A DNA stretch of 64,000 nucleotides. Origin: Rhodoferax sp. GTDB taxonomy: Bacteria > Pseudomonadota > Gammaproteobacteria > Burkholderiales > Burkholderiaceae_C. Shown here one piece after another: positions 46,787 through 55,994 of the stretch. A model generated the notes under the pieces. It had not been told where the DNA came from and searched no databases. It saw only the letters and a list, made by a program, of their open reading frames with translations. The first letter of the stretch is position 1. Each line of letters opens with the position of its first letter. The position numbers and the translations under genes are program-made. The DNA lies in the NCBI GenBank assembly GCA_024235935.1, contig JACKLL010000001.1, forward strand, positions 496,001-560,000. Reading direction: 5' to 3'.

Positions 46787-47617
46787 ATGACCGCGCCGAT
46801 CCGATCCCAATACGAAGACTTCATGCGCCATGTGCTCGAACATGGTGTGCACAAGGGTGACCGCACCGGCACCGGCACCACCAGCGTGTTTGGCCACCAG
46901 ATGCGCTTCGACCTGAACGAGGGCTTTCCGCTGGTCACCACCAAGAAGGTCCATCTGCGCTCCATCATCCAGGAGCTGCTGTGGTTCCTGACCGGCTCGT
47001 CGAGCAACCACTGGCTGCAGGAGCGCGGCGTCAGCATATGGGACGAATGGGCCCGACCCGACGGCGACCTGGGGCCGGTCTACGGCGTGCAGTGGCGCAG
47101 CTGGCCGACGCCCGACGGCGGCCACATCGACCAGATCGCCCATGTGATCCAGACGCTCAAGACAAACCCCGATTCGCGCCGCATCATCGTCAGCGCCTGG
47201 AACGTGGCCGACCTCGACAAGATGGCGCTGATGCCCTGCCACGCGTTCTTCCAGTTCTATGTCGCGCCGTCCGCCGTGGCGGGCGAGCCCGGCCGGCTCA
47301 GCTGCCAGCTGTACCAGCGCAGCGCCGACATCTTCCTCGGCGTGCCCTTCAACATCGCCAGCTATGCCTTGCTGACACACATGGTTGCGCAGCAGTGTGA
47401 CCTGGCCGTCGGCGACTTCATCTGGACCGGTGGCGACTGCCACATCTACAGCAACCACCAGGAGCAGGTGAAGCTGCAGCTGAGCCGCGCACCCTTCGCC
47501 TATCCGAAGCTGCACATCAAGCGTCGCCCGGCCTCGATTTTCGACTATCAGTTCGAGGACTTCGAAGTGCAGGACTACCAGTGCCATCCGGCGATCAAGG
47601 CACCTGTCGCAGTCTGA
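46787..47617 (+). CDS. thyA: Thymidylate synthase
   Basis: Makes dTMP from dUMP with methylene-tetrahydrofolate as methyl donor and reductant. It has 276 residues. The catalytic cysteine is Cys151 in LMPCHAFFQFYV. Also seen are the dUMP-phosphate Arg in DRTGTGT, QRSADIFLGVPFNIASYA and the C-terminal segment ending in IKAPVAV, which closes the active site. A gap of 188 bp upstream has no gene and should contain its promoter. It is followed after 24 bp by folA, which regenerates the folate it oxidises. Confidence 0.97.
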   Translation: MTAPIRSQYEDFMRHVLEHGVHKGDRTGTGTTSVFGHQMRFDLNEGFPLVTTKKVHLRSIIQELLWFLTGSSSNHWLQERGVSIWDEWARPDGDLGPVYGVQWRSWPTPDGGHIDQIAHVIQTLKTNPDSRRIIVSAWNVADLDKMALMPCHAFFQFYVAPSAVAGEPGRLSCQLYQRSADIFLGVPFNIASYALLTHMVAQQCDLAVGDFIWTGGDCHIYSNHQEQVKLQLSRAPFAYPKLHIKRRPASIFDYQFEDFEVQDYQCHPAIKAPVAV

Positions 47618-47641
47618 CAAGGACACACGGAACCACCCGCC

Positions 47642-48169
47642 ATGCGCATCAACCTGATCTACGCCCGCGCCCGCAATGGCGTCATCGGCGCCAACAATGC
47701 CCTGCCCTGGCATCTGCCGCAGGACCTGGCGCATTTCAAGCAGCAGACCGCGGGCGCACCCGTCATGATGGGCCGCAAGACCTGGGAATCTTTGCCGCCG
47801 CGGTTCAGGCCACTGCCGGGGCGCACCAACATCGTGGTCACGCGCCAGCGCGACTGGCGCTGCGAAGGCGCGCTGGCCGTGGACAGCCTGGAATGGGGCT
47901 GCGCACTGTGCACCGGCATGACACCGACGCCGGATGAGCTCTGGGTGATCGGCGGTGCGCAATTGTTCGCCGCGGCCATGGCGCTTGCGACACGGGCCAT
48001 CGTGACCGAACTGGATCGGGACTTCGAGGGAGATGTGTTCGCGCCCAGGCTCGAAGGACCATGGGAAGAGACCGCCCGCGAGTCCCATGTGGCCGATGAC
48101 GGCATGGGCTACGCATTCGTCACCTATGAGCGCAGCAGCGCGGTGGGTGTGCCACCGGCTGCTGGCTGA
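47642..48169 (+). CDS. folA: Dihydrofolate reductase
   Basis: NADPH-dependent reduction of dihydrofolate to tetrahydrofolate, 175 residues. Visible are GVIGANNALPWHLPQDLAHF, with the catalytic acidic residue Asp28, MMGRKTWESLP, RTNIVVTRQ and VIGGAQLF, the usual order of type I DHFR. The C-terminus extends slightly beyond the family norm, ending in a Ser/Pro/Ala tail. It lies in an operon with thyA, a common arrangement. It is convergent with the PEP-CTERM gene pair (stops nine bases apart), and no clear terminator hairpin separates them. Confidence 0.96.
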   Translation: MRINLIYARARNGVIGANNALPWHLPQDLAHFKQQTAGAPVMMGRKTWESLPPRFRPLPGRTNIVVTRQRDWRCEGALAVDSLEWGCALCTGMTPTPDELWVIGGAQLFAAAMALATRAIVTELDRDFEGDVFAPRLEGPWEETARESHVADDGMGYAFVTYERSSAVGVPPAAG

Positions 48170-48177
48170 ACGAACGC

Positions 48178-49227
48178 TCAGACCTGCGCGGGCTTTCGGC
48201 GCCGTGCGGCCACGGCGGCCAGCACGCCCAGGCCGCTGAGCAGCATGGCAAAGGTTTCGGGCTCGGGTACGGGGGCCGCCAGCACGATCAGCTGCGAGCG
48301 GGGATTGGGATCCAGACCCGCATTGAATCCGTCCTGGATCTGCTCGGCCACCAGGTAGATGGTGCCCTTCTCGTCCACCGTCACACCCTCGATGCCGTTA
48401 TGGGGCAGGATGTTCGACAGGTCGAGGGAACTCAGGACCTGACCACTGCGGTTGACTTCCACCAGCATGCGCGAACCCAGGCTGAGCACCAGCAGGTTGT
48501 CGGCTGCCGGCGTGCCGGCAAAGCTGTCGACGGGCGACAAGGTCTGGACATCCGACAGCGTCGACAAGCCCATGGACACCGGATCGAAAAGGCTGACCAC
48601 GGTCGATACGCCGCCCCCGGCAGGGCTGCTTCCGTCGCCACTGGTCGATGGTGGAAGGCCCGTGGCCGGCCCGAATGTCAGGCTGCCGGCCAGCACACCC
48701 TGCGGGCTCTGCTGCTTGACTGTCACGAAGCTGCCAGTGCCGCGCGGGTCGTAGCTGATGCCCTCCATCCCGTTGTTGCCGACTTTCGCGTCGCTGATCG
48801 ACACGAAGTTGTCCTTCAGGCTGATCGAACTGCCCGAGGCATTGTTGTAGGTGAAACGGTAGGCGTCCTGCAACCGCTCTTCGCCCACCACCAGCACGCC
48901 ATTTCCCAGGTAGGTCAAGCCTTCGGTGTCGTGCTTGGTGCTGCCGGTGCCGCTCCAGTCGAAGACGTTGTAGCCCAGGGTCTGGCCGGTGAGCGATATC
49001 TCGATGACACCTGTGCCTTCGTCGCCGACATAGAACAAGGTCCCGCGGTCCCGCGCATAGGTGACGGCCGATGCCTCCAGGCCGGAGATGCCGCCACTGG
49101 TACCGTTCAGGATGTCGAGCCCATAGGTGCCGACCACCTGGTAGTTGCCAAGATGGATGGAGCTGGCCGCCTGTGCGGATAGCGATGTCGCCGCAACGAT
49201 GGCGGCCAGCAGAATGCGGATCTTCAT
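48178..49227 (-). CDS. PEP-CTERM exported protein with SdiA-regulated/esterase-like propeller
   Basis: A 349-residue exported protein: signal peptide (ILLAAIVAATSLSAQAA), a beta-propeller-like body with recurring segments such as GLTYLGNGVLVVGEERLQ, GMEGISYDPRG and IEGVTVDEKGTIYLVAEQ, and a C-terminal PEP-CTERM sorting signal (VPEPETFAML, hydrophobic stretch, Arg-rich end). The body resembles the SdiA-regulated family, whose propellers are of unknown biochemical role. PEP-CTERM tails are recognised by exosortase, which is not in this window. It is the second gene of a two-gene unit with another PEP-CTERM gene, 18 bp downstream of it. Confidence 0.83.
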   Translation of the reverse strand: MKIRILLAAIVAATSLSAQAASSIHLGNYQVVGTYGLDILNGTSGGISGLEASAVTYARDRGTLFYVGDEGTGVIEISLTGQTLGYNVFDWSGTGSTKHDTEGLTYLGNGVLVVGEERLQDAYRFTYNNASGSSISLKDNFVSISDAKVGNNGMEGISYDPRGTGSFVTVKQQSPQGVLAGSLTFGPATGLPPSTSGDGSSPAGGGVSTVVSLFDPVSMGLSTLSDVQTLSPVDSFAGTPAADNLLVLSLGSRMLVEVNRSGQVLSSLDLSNILPHNGIEGVTVDEKGTIYLVAEQIQDGFNAGLDPNPRSQLIVLAAPVPEPETFAMLLSGLGVLAAVAARRRKPAQV

Positions 49228-49245
49228 GGTGCTGGAACTCCGCAT

Positions 49246-49944
49246 TCAGGCCTGGCGCCGACGGCGACGGGCGATCGCGCCGACCACGCCCAGGCCGGCC
49301 AGCAGCATGGCATAGGTCTCGGGTTCCGGGACGGCGGCGGCGATGGCGCCCGGCGAGCCGATCTCGTTGCCGCTGACACTCATGAATGCACCATGGATAC
49401 CGACGGTGCTCAGTTGGCTGACGAAAGCAGGAACCGCTGCGGTTCCGTTCACGCCGGCGGCATTGTCGAAGGTCCGACCCCGCGTGCTCTCCCCGAAGCT
49501 GACGCTGGCCTGCAGCGCACCCGCGCTGTTGAAAATGTTGATCTGGTCGCCGCCCGTGCTCAGCCCGATGCCGGACCCCGAATAGTTGCCGATGGCGAAA
49601 CCGGCGGGCGCACTGGCGCCGAACCAGGTGCTGACGAAGGTCGCATTGTCCGAACCCGTGCCTTCCAGAAAAATCACCGACTGCCCAGCGGCAATGCTGC
49701 CGATGCCGGTGAGGAATGCGACGCCAGCGTTCTGCGAGTCATCGTCCATCGACCAGCCGGAGAGGTCGATCGCCGCACTGCCGAAGTTGGTCAGCTCGAA
49801 CCAGTCTGCACGGTAGGGCGAGCCACTGTTGCCGCTGCTCCATGGCGAGAATTCGGTGATCCTGACCTGGGCTTGGGCCATCGTGGCACTCGCGACGAGC
49901 AGGACGGCGGCAATGCGCAGCAAGGGCTTGCGAATGGGGGTCAT
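49246..49944 (-). CDS. PEP-CTERM exported protein with lamin-tail-like domain
   Basis: A 232-residue exported protein with a signal peptide ending in ATMAQA, then a lamin-tail-domain (LTD)-like beta sandwich (about 27-150). The hallmarks are VRITEFSPW, then ADWFELTNFGSAAIDLSGW with the conserved Glu, Asn and Gly. The C-terminal sorting signal is VPEPETYAML, a hydrophobic span and RRRRRQA. The ATG at 49944 is used; the upstream extension has no signal character. It heads the pair and is preceded by a gene-free stretch of 218 bp, where its promoter must lie. The near-identical sorting tails of both proteins imply handling by the same exosortase. Confidence 0.83.
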   Translation of the reverse strand: MTPIRKPLLRIAAVLLVASATMAQAQVRITEFSPWSSGNSGSPYRADWFELTNFGSAAIDLSGWSMDDDSQNAGVAFLTGIGSIAAGQSVIFLEGTGSDNATFVSTWFGASAPAGFAIGNYSGSGIGLSTGGDQINIFNSAGALQASVSFGESTRGRTFDNAAGVNGTAAVPAFVSQLSTVGIHGAFMSVSGNEIGSPGAIAAAVPEPETYAMLLAGLGVVGAIARRRRRQA

Positions 49945-50162
49945 GTTGTTTCTCCAGATAGTTGGTGCAGAACCGGCATGCGACACCCTCCCCGGGTGCG
50001 CACATCGCCGCGCCCCGTTGGCGTGGACGTCTCAACGGGTGATCTGGAGCTTAGTGAGGTGCCGTGACAGCGCGATGACATCACCGCCTGCGCTGCCGGC
50101 AGGCGACACGGCGCGGCGCAGGCCTCACGCGCCGCGCGGTCCCGGTGTGCAGACCCGGCCGG

Positions 50163-51338
50163 CTACTGCGGCAGCGGCGCCACCTGCGCCCAGCGGCCAT
50201 CCTGGTGCGAGCGGATGCAGGCCTCGATGAACGCCATGGTGTGGGCGCCATCCGCAATACGCGGATACGGTGCCTGCACTGGTGTCTCGCCCAGCGCGAG
50301 CGCCATGCGCTCTGCGGCCACCTCGCGGTAGATGTTGGCGAAGGCCTCGCGCAGTCCTTCCGGATGGCCACGCGGGGTGCGTCCGGCGGCCAGTATCTCG
50401 GGTGGCAGAAAGGCGTCGCCACGACCGATGGTGCGCGGCGCCTCACCCTGCAAGGCCAGTTGCAGGTAGCTGGCCTGGCGATGCGACCACTCCAGCGATC
50501 CCTTCTCCCCGAACACGCGCAGGCGGATATCGTTCTCGGCGCCGGCGGCCGCCTGCGTGACGGTGAACGTGCCGCGCGCGCCGTTGTCGAACGCCAGCAG
50601 CGCAGATACATGGTCGACCACGCGCCGGCCCGGCATCAGGGCGCCCACCTCGGCGCTGACCCTGGCGATCGATGCGTCGGCGACGAAGCAGGCCAGATGC
50701 TGGGCATGGCATCCGATGGCGCCCATGACCAGGGCCAGGCCGCTGCGCTGCGGATTCAGGATCCAGTCGTAGCGCCGGTTCGGGGGACCGTCCTCGACGC
50801 GGGTCGCCAGGCCGCTCTGGATGTATTCGACCTGCACCAGGCGCACATCGCCCAGCACGCCATCGCGCACCAGATGGCGCGCATAGCGTGTCATCGGATA
50901 GGCCGAATAGCCGTGGGTGACGGCGAACAGCCGTCCGCCCTTGCGCGTGCGCTGCAGCAGGTCGCAGGCCTGCGCGAAGTCATGGGCCACCGGCTTGTCG
51001 CCGACCACGTCGAAGCCGGCGTCCAGCGCCGCTGCCGCATAGGGGTGGTGGGTGTCGTTGGGCGTCATGATGGCCACCGCGTCAACGGCGTCGTCCCGGC
51101 CCCGCTCACGCGCAATCATCTGCGCCACGTCGCCATAGGCCCGCTCGGGCGCCAGTCCAAGCGCCATGCCGGCGGCGTGCGAACGCTCCGGGTCGCTGGA
51201 AAACACGCCTGCCACCACCTGCCAGTGGCCATCCAGCTGGGCTGCGCCGCGGTGCATGTCGCCGATCCAGGCGCCTGGGCCGCCGCCCACAACGGCCAGC
51301 CGCAAGGGGCGTCCGAATCTATCCCGCAGTGTGCGCAT
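50163..51338 (-). CDS. Gfo/Idh/MocA family oxidoreductase
   Basis: A 391-residue NAD(P)-dependent oxidoreductase of sugars or cyclitols. The N-terminal Rossmann fold opens with RLAVVGGGPGAWIGDMH, and the conserved lysine is in VVGDKPVAHDF; the middle segment IMTPNDTHHPYAAAAL is typical. The C-terminal domain carries a substrate His region (MGAIGCHAQHLACF). The ATG at 51338 has AGGA eleven bases upstream; the longer frame is not supported. It is the third gene of a minus-strand set with an SDR and an aldolase, 83 bp after the SDR. The substrate is not determinable; family relatives act on inositol, glucose or uronate derivatives. Confidence 0.87.
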   Translation of the reverse strand: MRTLRDRFGRPLRLAVVGGGPGAWIGDMHRGAAQLDGHWQVVAGVFSSDPERSHAAGMALGLAPERAYGDVAQMIARERGRDDAVDAVAIMTPNDTHHPYAAAALDAGFDVVGDKPVAHDFAQACDLLQRTRKGGRLFAVTHGYSAYPMTRYARHLVRDGVLGDVRLVQVEYIQSGLATRVEDGPPNRRYDWILNPQRSGLALVMGAIGCHAQHLACFVADASIARVSAEVGALMPGRRVVDHVSALLAFDNGARGTFTVTQAAAGAENDIRLRVFGEKGSLEWSHRQASYLQLALQGEAPRTIGRGDAFLPPEILAAGRTPRGHPEGLREAFANIYREVAAERMALALGETPVQAPYPRIADGAHTMAFIEACIRSHQDGRWAQVAPLPQ

Positions 51339-51421
51339 GTTTGTCCTGATCCTTGAATTGAAGTTGGAACGATGCAGGGAGGCCGGCGCCGTGCCGGCAC
51401 CTGCAAGGGCCTCGCAGGCAC

Positions 51422-52177
51422 TTACATGGAGGCCGTGAAGCCTCCGTCGACGGTCATGATCAGCCCGCTGACGTAGGAGGCTTCGTCCGACGCCAGGAAT
51501 ACCGCCGCAGGCCCGATCTCCTGCACACGCCCCCAGCGACCAGCAGGCGTGCGGCGGCAGACCCAGTCGTTGAACTCCTGGTTCTCCAGCAGCGGCGTAT
51601 TCATCTCGGTGGCAAAGAAGCCCGGTGCGATGCAGTTGACGGTGATCTCGGACGGCGCCAGTTCCACCGCCAGTTGCCGGGTCAGCGCATGGACTGCACC
51701 CTTGCTGGCCACATAGGCCGATATCGAACCACGCGCATTGATGGCGCTGATGGAGCCGGTCAGGATGATGCGGCCCTGGCGCCGGGGTGCCATCACGCCC
51801 GCAGCCGCGCGGCACAGCACCCAGACCGACGTCAGGTTGGTGTTCATGATCCGCTGGAAGTCGGCCAGGGCGAAGTCACCGATCGGTGCGCGGTGGTTGA
51901 TGCCGGCATTGGCCACCAGGACATCCAGCTGCCCGTGCCGTGCAACGGTATCGCGCACGCAGCGCTCCACCGCAGCGGTGTCGTTGACGTCGAACGCCGC
52001 GGCCTCGCCAGACAGCCCCTCGCTGTGCAACTCACCCACCCGCGCGTCGAGCGCCGCCGGGTCACGGGCGTTGAGCACGACATGGGCGCCGCTGCGCGCC
52101 AGCGACTGCGCCATGGCCCAGCCCAGCCCGCGCGAGGCGCCGGTGACCAGCGCGATTTTTCCGGTCAGGTCAAACAT
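51422..52177 (-). CDS. SDR family oxidoreductase (gluconate 5-dehydrogenase-like)
   Basis: A 251-residue classical short-chain dehydrogenase. The cofactor motif is VTGASRGLG (11-19), NAG is at 90-92, and the catalytic set is Ser142 with Tyr155 and Lys159 in SAYVASKG. The segment PAGRWGRVQEIGPAAVFLASD and the end GLIMTVDGGFTASM resemble the IdnO/gluconate 5-dehydrogenase group, which fits the sugar-acid context. It lies between the aldolase gene (15 bp gap) and the Gfo/Idh gene on the same strand. Confidence 0.88.
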   Translation of the reverse strand: MFDLTGKIALVTGASRGLGWAMAQSLARSGAHVVLNARDPAALDARVGELHSEGLSGEAAAFDVNDTAAVERCVRDTVARHGQLDVLVANAGINHRAPIGDFALADFQRIMNTNLTSVWVLCRAAAGVMAPRRQGRIILTGSISAINARGSISAYVASKGAVHALTRQLAVELAPSEITVNCIAPGFFATEMNTPLLENQEFNDWVCRRTPAGRWGRVQEIGPAAVFLASDEASYVSGLIMTVDGGFTASM

Positions 52178-52192
52178 GGTGTCCCCGCATCA

Positions 52193-52972
52193 TCATGGTG
52201 TCCGTCCTTCATCGATATGGCCCACCATTCGGGTGAAGGCCTGTTGCAGCAGTCCGTTGTCGGTGCCGGCTGCGATCATGGTGTAGCCCATCTCGCGCGC
52301 CCGCCTTATCCACGCCGCGTCGGTGGCCATGAATCCGGCCGCCTTGCCGTGCAGTCGACAGGCGCGGACCACGTCGCGCATCGCGCCATCGAAGCGCGGA
52401 TCGTCAAACTGCCCGGGAATGCCCATGAAGTTCGACAGGTCGAAGTGTCCGACCCACAACACATCGACGCCCTCGACAGCGGCAATCGCATCGACGTTGG
52501 CCAGGCCGTGCTCGGTCTCGATCTGCGCGATCACCATGGTGCGTGCATTGGCTTCACGGATCTTCTGGCCGACCTCGCCGCCCTGGTAATCGCATTGGGC
52601 AAAACCGAACGCGGCGCCACGCCGGCCCACCGGCGGGTATCGGCAGGCCTGCACGATGCTGCGCGCCTGATCCGCCGACTCCACCATCGGAATCATCACG
52701 CCGCGTGCGCCCAGGTCGAGCGCCCGTGCCAGCCAGGTATATTCGCCGCGCGGCACCCGGACCATGGGCTCGATCGGCAAGCCGCGGCAACTTGAGAAAA
52801 GCCACTTCAGGGTCTCAAAGCCGAGCCCGGTGTGCTCCATGTCGTACAGCACGAAGCGGCAGCCGGCATTGGCCAGGATGGCACTCATGCCGGGCGAGAA
52901 GAATTCGAACACCATGGCGCCGGCCACGGTCTGGCCGGCCAGCACGTCCTGCTTGATGGCGTTCGGGGTCAT
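52193..52972 (-). CDS. HpcH/HpaI family aldolase
   Basis: A 259-residue class II, metal-dependent pyruvate aldolase type protein. The metal site shows in VIAQIETEHGLANVDAI (Glu) and LWVGHFDLSNFMG (Asp), and the conserved Arg/His region is in FVLYDMEHTGLG. Family members cleave 2-keto-3-deoxy sugar acids or 4-hydroxy-2-oxo acids to pyruvate and an aldehyde. The ATG at 52972 is chosen because MTPNAIKQDVLAG matches the family start; the frame is open further upstream. It is first in the minus-strand set and divergent from the hydroxyacid dehydrogenase gene, with 285 bp between them. Confidence 0.88.
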   Translation of the reverse strand: MTPNAIKQDVLAGQTVAGAMVFEFFSPGMSAILANAGCRFVLYDMEHTGLGFETLKWLFSSCRGLPIEPMVRVPRGEYTWLARALDLGARGVMIPMVESADQARSIVQACRYPPVGRRGAAFGFAQCDYQGGEVGQKIREANARTMVIAQIETEHGLANVDAIAAVEGVDVLWVGHFDLSNFMGIPGQFDDPRFDGAMRDVVRACRLHGKAAGFMATDAAWIRRAREMGYTMIAAGTDNGLLQQAFTRMVGHIDEGRTP

Positions 52973-53257
52973 GGTGCGTTGTCGCGATCCGGGGCGCCTG
53001 TCATGCTGTCTCCTGGTCGATGTGGCGTGCGATCGGATGGCTGCACGTCCTTGGGTGTTGCGGCGCCGGCAGTCCACGGCGTCATTGGCGAACGACACGA
53101 ATATAGCCGCTTATGCACCGTCTGACCGGCATCCATGCCACACGGATGCGGCGCGCCATTCGCGCCTGCCGATGGCCATGCGCCTTGCACCCTGTAATAT
53201 CTGCGGCCACGGTTGCCGCATTGGACACCTGGTGCGCCGGATACGAGGAGTTGACCC

Positions 53258-54262
53258 ATGAACACGTTTCGCGTCGGCATCACCGCCGATGTCCTGCAGT
53301 CCGACGGCACACCCATCTTCGGCAAGGCCCCGCTGTCCTTGCTCGAACAACCCGGCGTCGCGTGGGAGATCATGGACAGCGACTCCAGCGAACTCACCCC
53401 CGCCCATGTGGCCCGCTACGACGCCATCTGCGCCATGCTCACACGTCTGACGCCGGCCAGCCTGAGCGGCCCGGACATCCGTCTCAAGCTGGTCGCGCGC
53501 TTCGGCGTCGGGTACGACACCATCGATGTGCCGGCGTGTAATGCCGCGGGTGTATGGCTGACGATCGCGCCGGATGGCGTGCGCCGCCCGGTCGCCACCT
53601 CGGCGCTGACGCTGATGCTGATGCTGGCGCAGAAGGTGCTGATCAAGGACCGGCTGACCCGCAGCGGCCGCTGGAGCGAAAAGCTGGACCATATGGGAAC
53701 AGGCCTCACTGGCCGCACCCTGGGTTCGATCGGCATTGGCAACATCGGGGCCGAGTTGTTCCGGCTGGCCCGACCGCTGGACATGGTCGCCATCGCCCAC
53801 GACCCGGCCATCGATCCGGCACAGGCCGCCGCGATGGGCATACGGCTGGTGGACATGGACACGCTGTTTCGCGAGTCGGACTTCCTGACCGTCAACTGCC
53901 CGCTGAACGAACACACGCATGGACTGGTCGACGCCCGCAAGCTGGCGCTGATGAAACCCGGCGCCTACCTGATCAATACGGCGCGCGGACCCATCGTCGA
54001 CGAGAAGGCGCTGTATGCCGCGCTGGCCAGCGGGCGCATTGCCGGCGCCGGCCTGGACGTGTTCGAACAGGAGCCGACGCCGAAGGACAATCCGATCCTG
54101 CAGCTGGACAACGTCGTCGTGACCCCGCATGCCATCTGCTTCACCGATGAATGCATGCGCAGCCTGGCCGAGAGCGCGTTCCGGGCCGTCATCGATGTCG
54201 CACAGGGCCGTACCCCGCCCTATCTTGTCAACCCGCAGGCGCGCAGCGCGCGTCCGGCCTGA
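53258..54262 (+). CDS. D-2-hydroxyacid dehydrogenase (PGDH-like)
   Basis: A 334-residue NAD-dependent dehydrogenase. The NAD fold motif is SIGIGNIGAE, and the catalytic Arg, Glu and His are in INTARGPIVDE, DVFEQEPTP and VVVTPHAICFTDE. It lacks the ACT domain of true biosynthetic SerA, so a catabolic substrate such as glycerate, hydroxypyruvate or a sugar-derived hydroxyacid is more likely. A GAGGAG ribosome site precedes the ATG. It is followed after 12 bp by an SDR gene on the same strand and divergent from the aldolase set, so all five genes may serve one pathway. Confidence 0.9.
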   Translation: MNTFRVGITADVLQSDGTPIFGKAPLSLLEQPGVAWEIMDSDSSELTPAHVARYDAICAMLTRLTPASLSGPDIRLKLVARFGVGYDTIDVPACNAAGVWLTIAPDGVRRPVATSALTLMLMLAQKVLIKDRLTRSGRWSEKLDHMGTGLTGRTLGSIGIGNIGAELFRLARPLDMVAIAHDPAIDPAQAAAMGIRLVDMDTLFRESDFLTVNCPLNEHTHGLVDARKLALMKPGAYLINTARGPIVDEKALYAALASGRIAGAGLDVFEQEPTPKDNPILQLDNVVVTPHAICFTDECMRSLAESAFRAVIDVAQGRTPPYLVNPQARSARPA

Positions 54263-54274
54263 AGGAGTGCTTCC

Positions 54275-55054
54275 ATGTCCCAGTCCGACAAGCCCGATCC
54301 GCGCCACGGCCCGCCGGTGCTGATCGTCACCGGCGCCTCGCGCGGCATCGGCGCCGCGTGTGCACGCGCCGGCGCGCGCGCCGGATACCGGGTCGTCGTG
54401 AATTACAGCAGCAGCCGAGATGCGGCGTTGGCCGTGGTGGCCGATATCGAGAAGGTGGGCGGCTCCGCGATCGCCATTCGCGCCGATGTGTCCCGGCCCG
54501 ACGCGGTGGAGGAGCTGTTCGCACAGTCCGATGTCCACTTCGGCAAGGTGACGGCGCTGATCAACAACGCGGGCATCGGCGGTGCGATCCAGCCGCTGGA
54601 GGACATGCGCCCCGAGGCACTGGAGGCCTTGTTCCGTACCAATGTCTACGCCTGCGTCCATTGCTGCAGCGCGGCGATCCGCCGCATGGCGCCACGCCAC
54701 GGCGGCAGCGGCGGCGTCATCGTCAACATCTCGTCGGCCGCTGCGCGGCTCGGCGGTCTGCCCGGCATGGTCGCCTATGCGGCCAGCAAGGGCGCGATCG
54801 ACAGCCTGACCACCGGTCTGGCCAAGGAGGTCGGTGCTCAGGGCATCCGTGTGGTCGGCATCCGGCCGGGCATCATCGAGACCGACATCCTGGAGCCGAT
54901 GGGTGGATCGACACTGGTCCACACGGTGGCACCCAGCATCCCGCTCGGACGGGTCGGACAGCCCGAGGAGATCGCCGATGCGGCCATCTGGCTGCTCGGC
55001 CCGCAGGCGTCCTACGTGCATGGCACGACCATCGACGTGACGGGCGGCCGCTGA
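54275..55054 (+). CDS. SDR family oxidoreductase
   Basis: A 259-residue classical short-chain dehydrogenase. Visible: VTGASRGIG near residue 20, NNAGIGG in the middle, a Ser in NISSAAARLGG and the catalytic YAASKG, and a standard C-terminus ending TTIDVTGGR. GAGCG-rich leader with GGAG before the ATG. It is closest in appearance to FabG-like sugar or polyol dehydrogenases, but the substrate is unknown. It follows the hydroxyacid dehydrogenase by 12 bp. It differs clearly from the SDR at 51422, so it is not a local duplicate. Confidence 0.88.
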   Translation: MSQSDKPDPRHGPPVLIVTGASRGIGAACARAGARAGYRVVVNYSSSRDAALAVVADIEKVGGSAIAIRADVSRPDAVEELFAQSDVHFGKVTALINNAGIGGAIQPLEDMRPEALEALFRTNVYACVHCCSAAIRRMAPRHGGSGGVIVNISSAAARLGGLPGMVAYAASKGAIDSLTTGLAKEVGAQGIRVVGIRPGIIETDILEPMGGSTLVHTVAPSIPLGRVGQPEEIADAAIWLLGPQASYVHGTTIDVTGGR

Positions 55055-55145
55055 GCCCGAGCCAATCCATGCGCACCAACAGGGCCCATCGCCGGTCGGC
55101 CGCCCGCAGCGGCCGCGCTGCGGCCGCGTTGTGGACAATCACCCC

Positions 55146-55925
55146 ATGAAACTCGCAACCTGGAACATCAACTCCCTGACCGTCCGCCTGCCACAGGTGC
55201 TCGACTGGCTCGCCACCAACCCGGTGGATGTGCTGTGCCTGCAGGAGCTCAAGCTCAGCGACGACAAGTTTCCGCGCGATGCATTGCAGCAGGCCGGCTA
55301 CCACAGCGCCGTATTCGGCCAGAAGACCTACAACGGCGTCGCGATCCTGAGCCGGACGCCAATGCGCGACGTGGTGACCAACATCCCGGGCTTCGCCGAC
55401 GAGCAGTCGCGCGTGATCGCAGCCACCATCGACACAGCCGCCGGTCCGATGCGCATCGTCAACGGCTACTTCGTCAATGGCCAGGAGCCGGGCAGCGAAA
55501 AGTTCGCCTACAAGATGCGCTGGCTCGAGGCGCTGCACGCCTACCTGCGTGCCGAGCTGAGCGCGTATCCCCAACTTGCGCTGCTGGGCGACTTCAACGT
55601 CACGGCCGACGACCGCGACAGCTGGGACCCGGACGGTTTGCGCGAAACCATTCACCACACCACGCAGGAGCGGGAGCACTTCCAGGCCGTGCTGCAACTG
55701 GGCCTGCACGACAGCTTCCGCCTGTTCGAACAGGCCGAGAAGACGTACAGCTGGTGGGACTACCGGGAATTCGCTTTCCGGCGCAACCGCGGCCTGCGCA
55801 TCGACTACGTGCTGGTCAGCGACGCACTCAAGCCGCGCGTCACCGCCTGCACCATCGACAGGGCACCACGCAAGAACGAGCGCCCGAGCGACCACACGCC
55901 GGTCGTGGTCGAGCTGCAGGACTGA
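55146..55925 (+). CDS. xth: Exodeoxyribonuclease III
   Basis: AP endonuclease and 3'-5' exonuclease of the ExoIII/APE1 family, 259 residues, used in base excision repair. Motifs in order: KLATWNINSL, LQELKL (metal Glu), NGYFVNGQ, LLGDFNVT (Asp and Asn) and the final SDHTPVVV (Asp-His pair), with RIDYVLVS before it. The ATG at 55146 matches the family start MKLATWN; an earlier in-frame TTG at 55131 is less likely. It stands between the dehydrogenase set and the convergent ntrC gene, an order often seen in Burkholderiales. Confidence 0.95.
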   Translation: MKLATWNINSLTVRLPQVLDWLATNPVDVLCLQELKLSDDKFPRDALQQAGYHSAVFGQKTYNGVAILSRTPMRDVVTNIPGFADEQSRVIAATIDTAAGPMRIVNGYFVNGQEPGSEKFAYKMRWLEALHAYLRAELSAYPQLALLGDFNVTADDRDSWDPDGLRETIHHTTQEREHFQAVLQLGLHDSFRLFEQAEKTYSWWDYREFAFRRNRGLRIDYVLVSDALKPRVTACTIDRAPRKNERPSDHTPVVVELQD

Positions 55926-55994
55926 TCCACCCAGGCTTCACGTATGGCGCCTGGTACGACTCGCTGCCGGTGCGCAGCGGGCCTCCTGCCTGGA

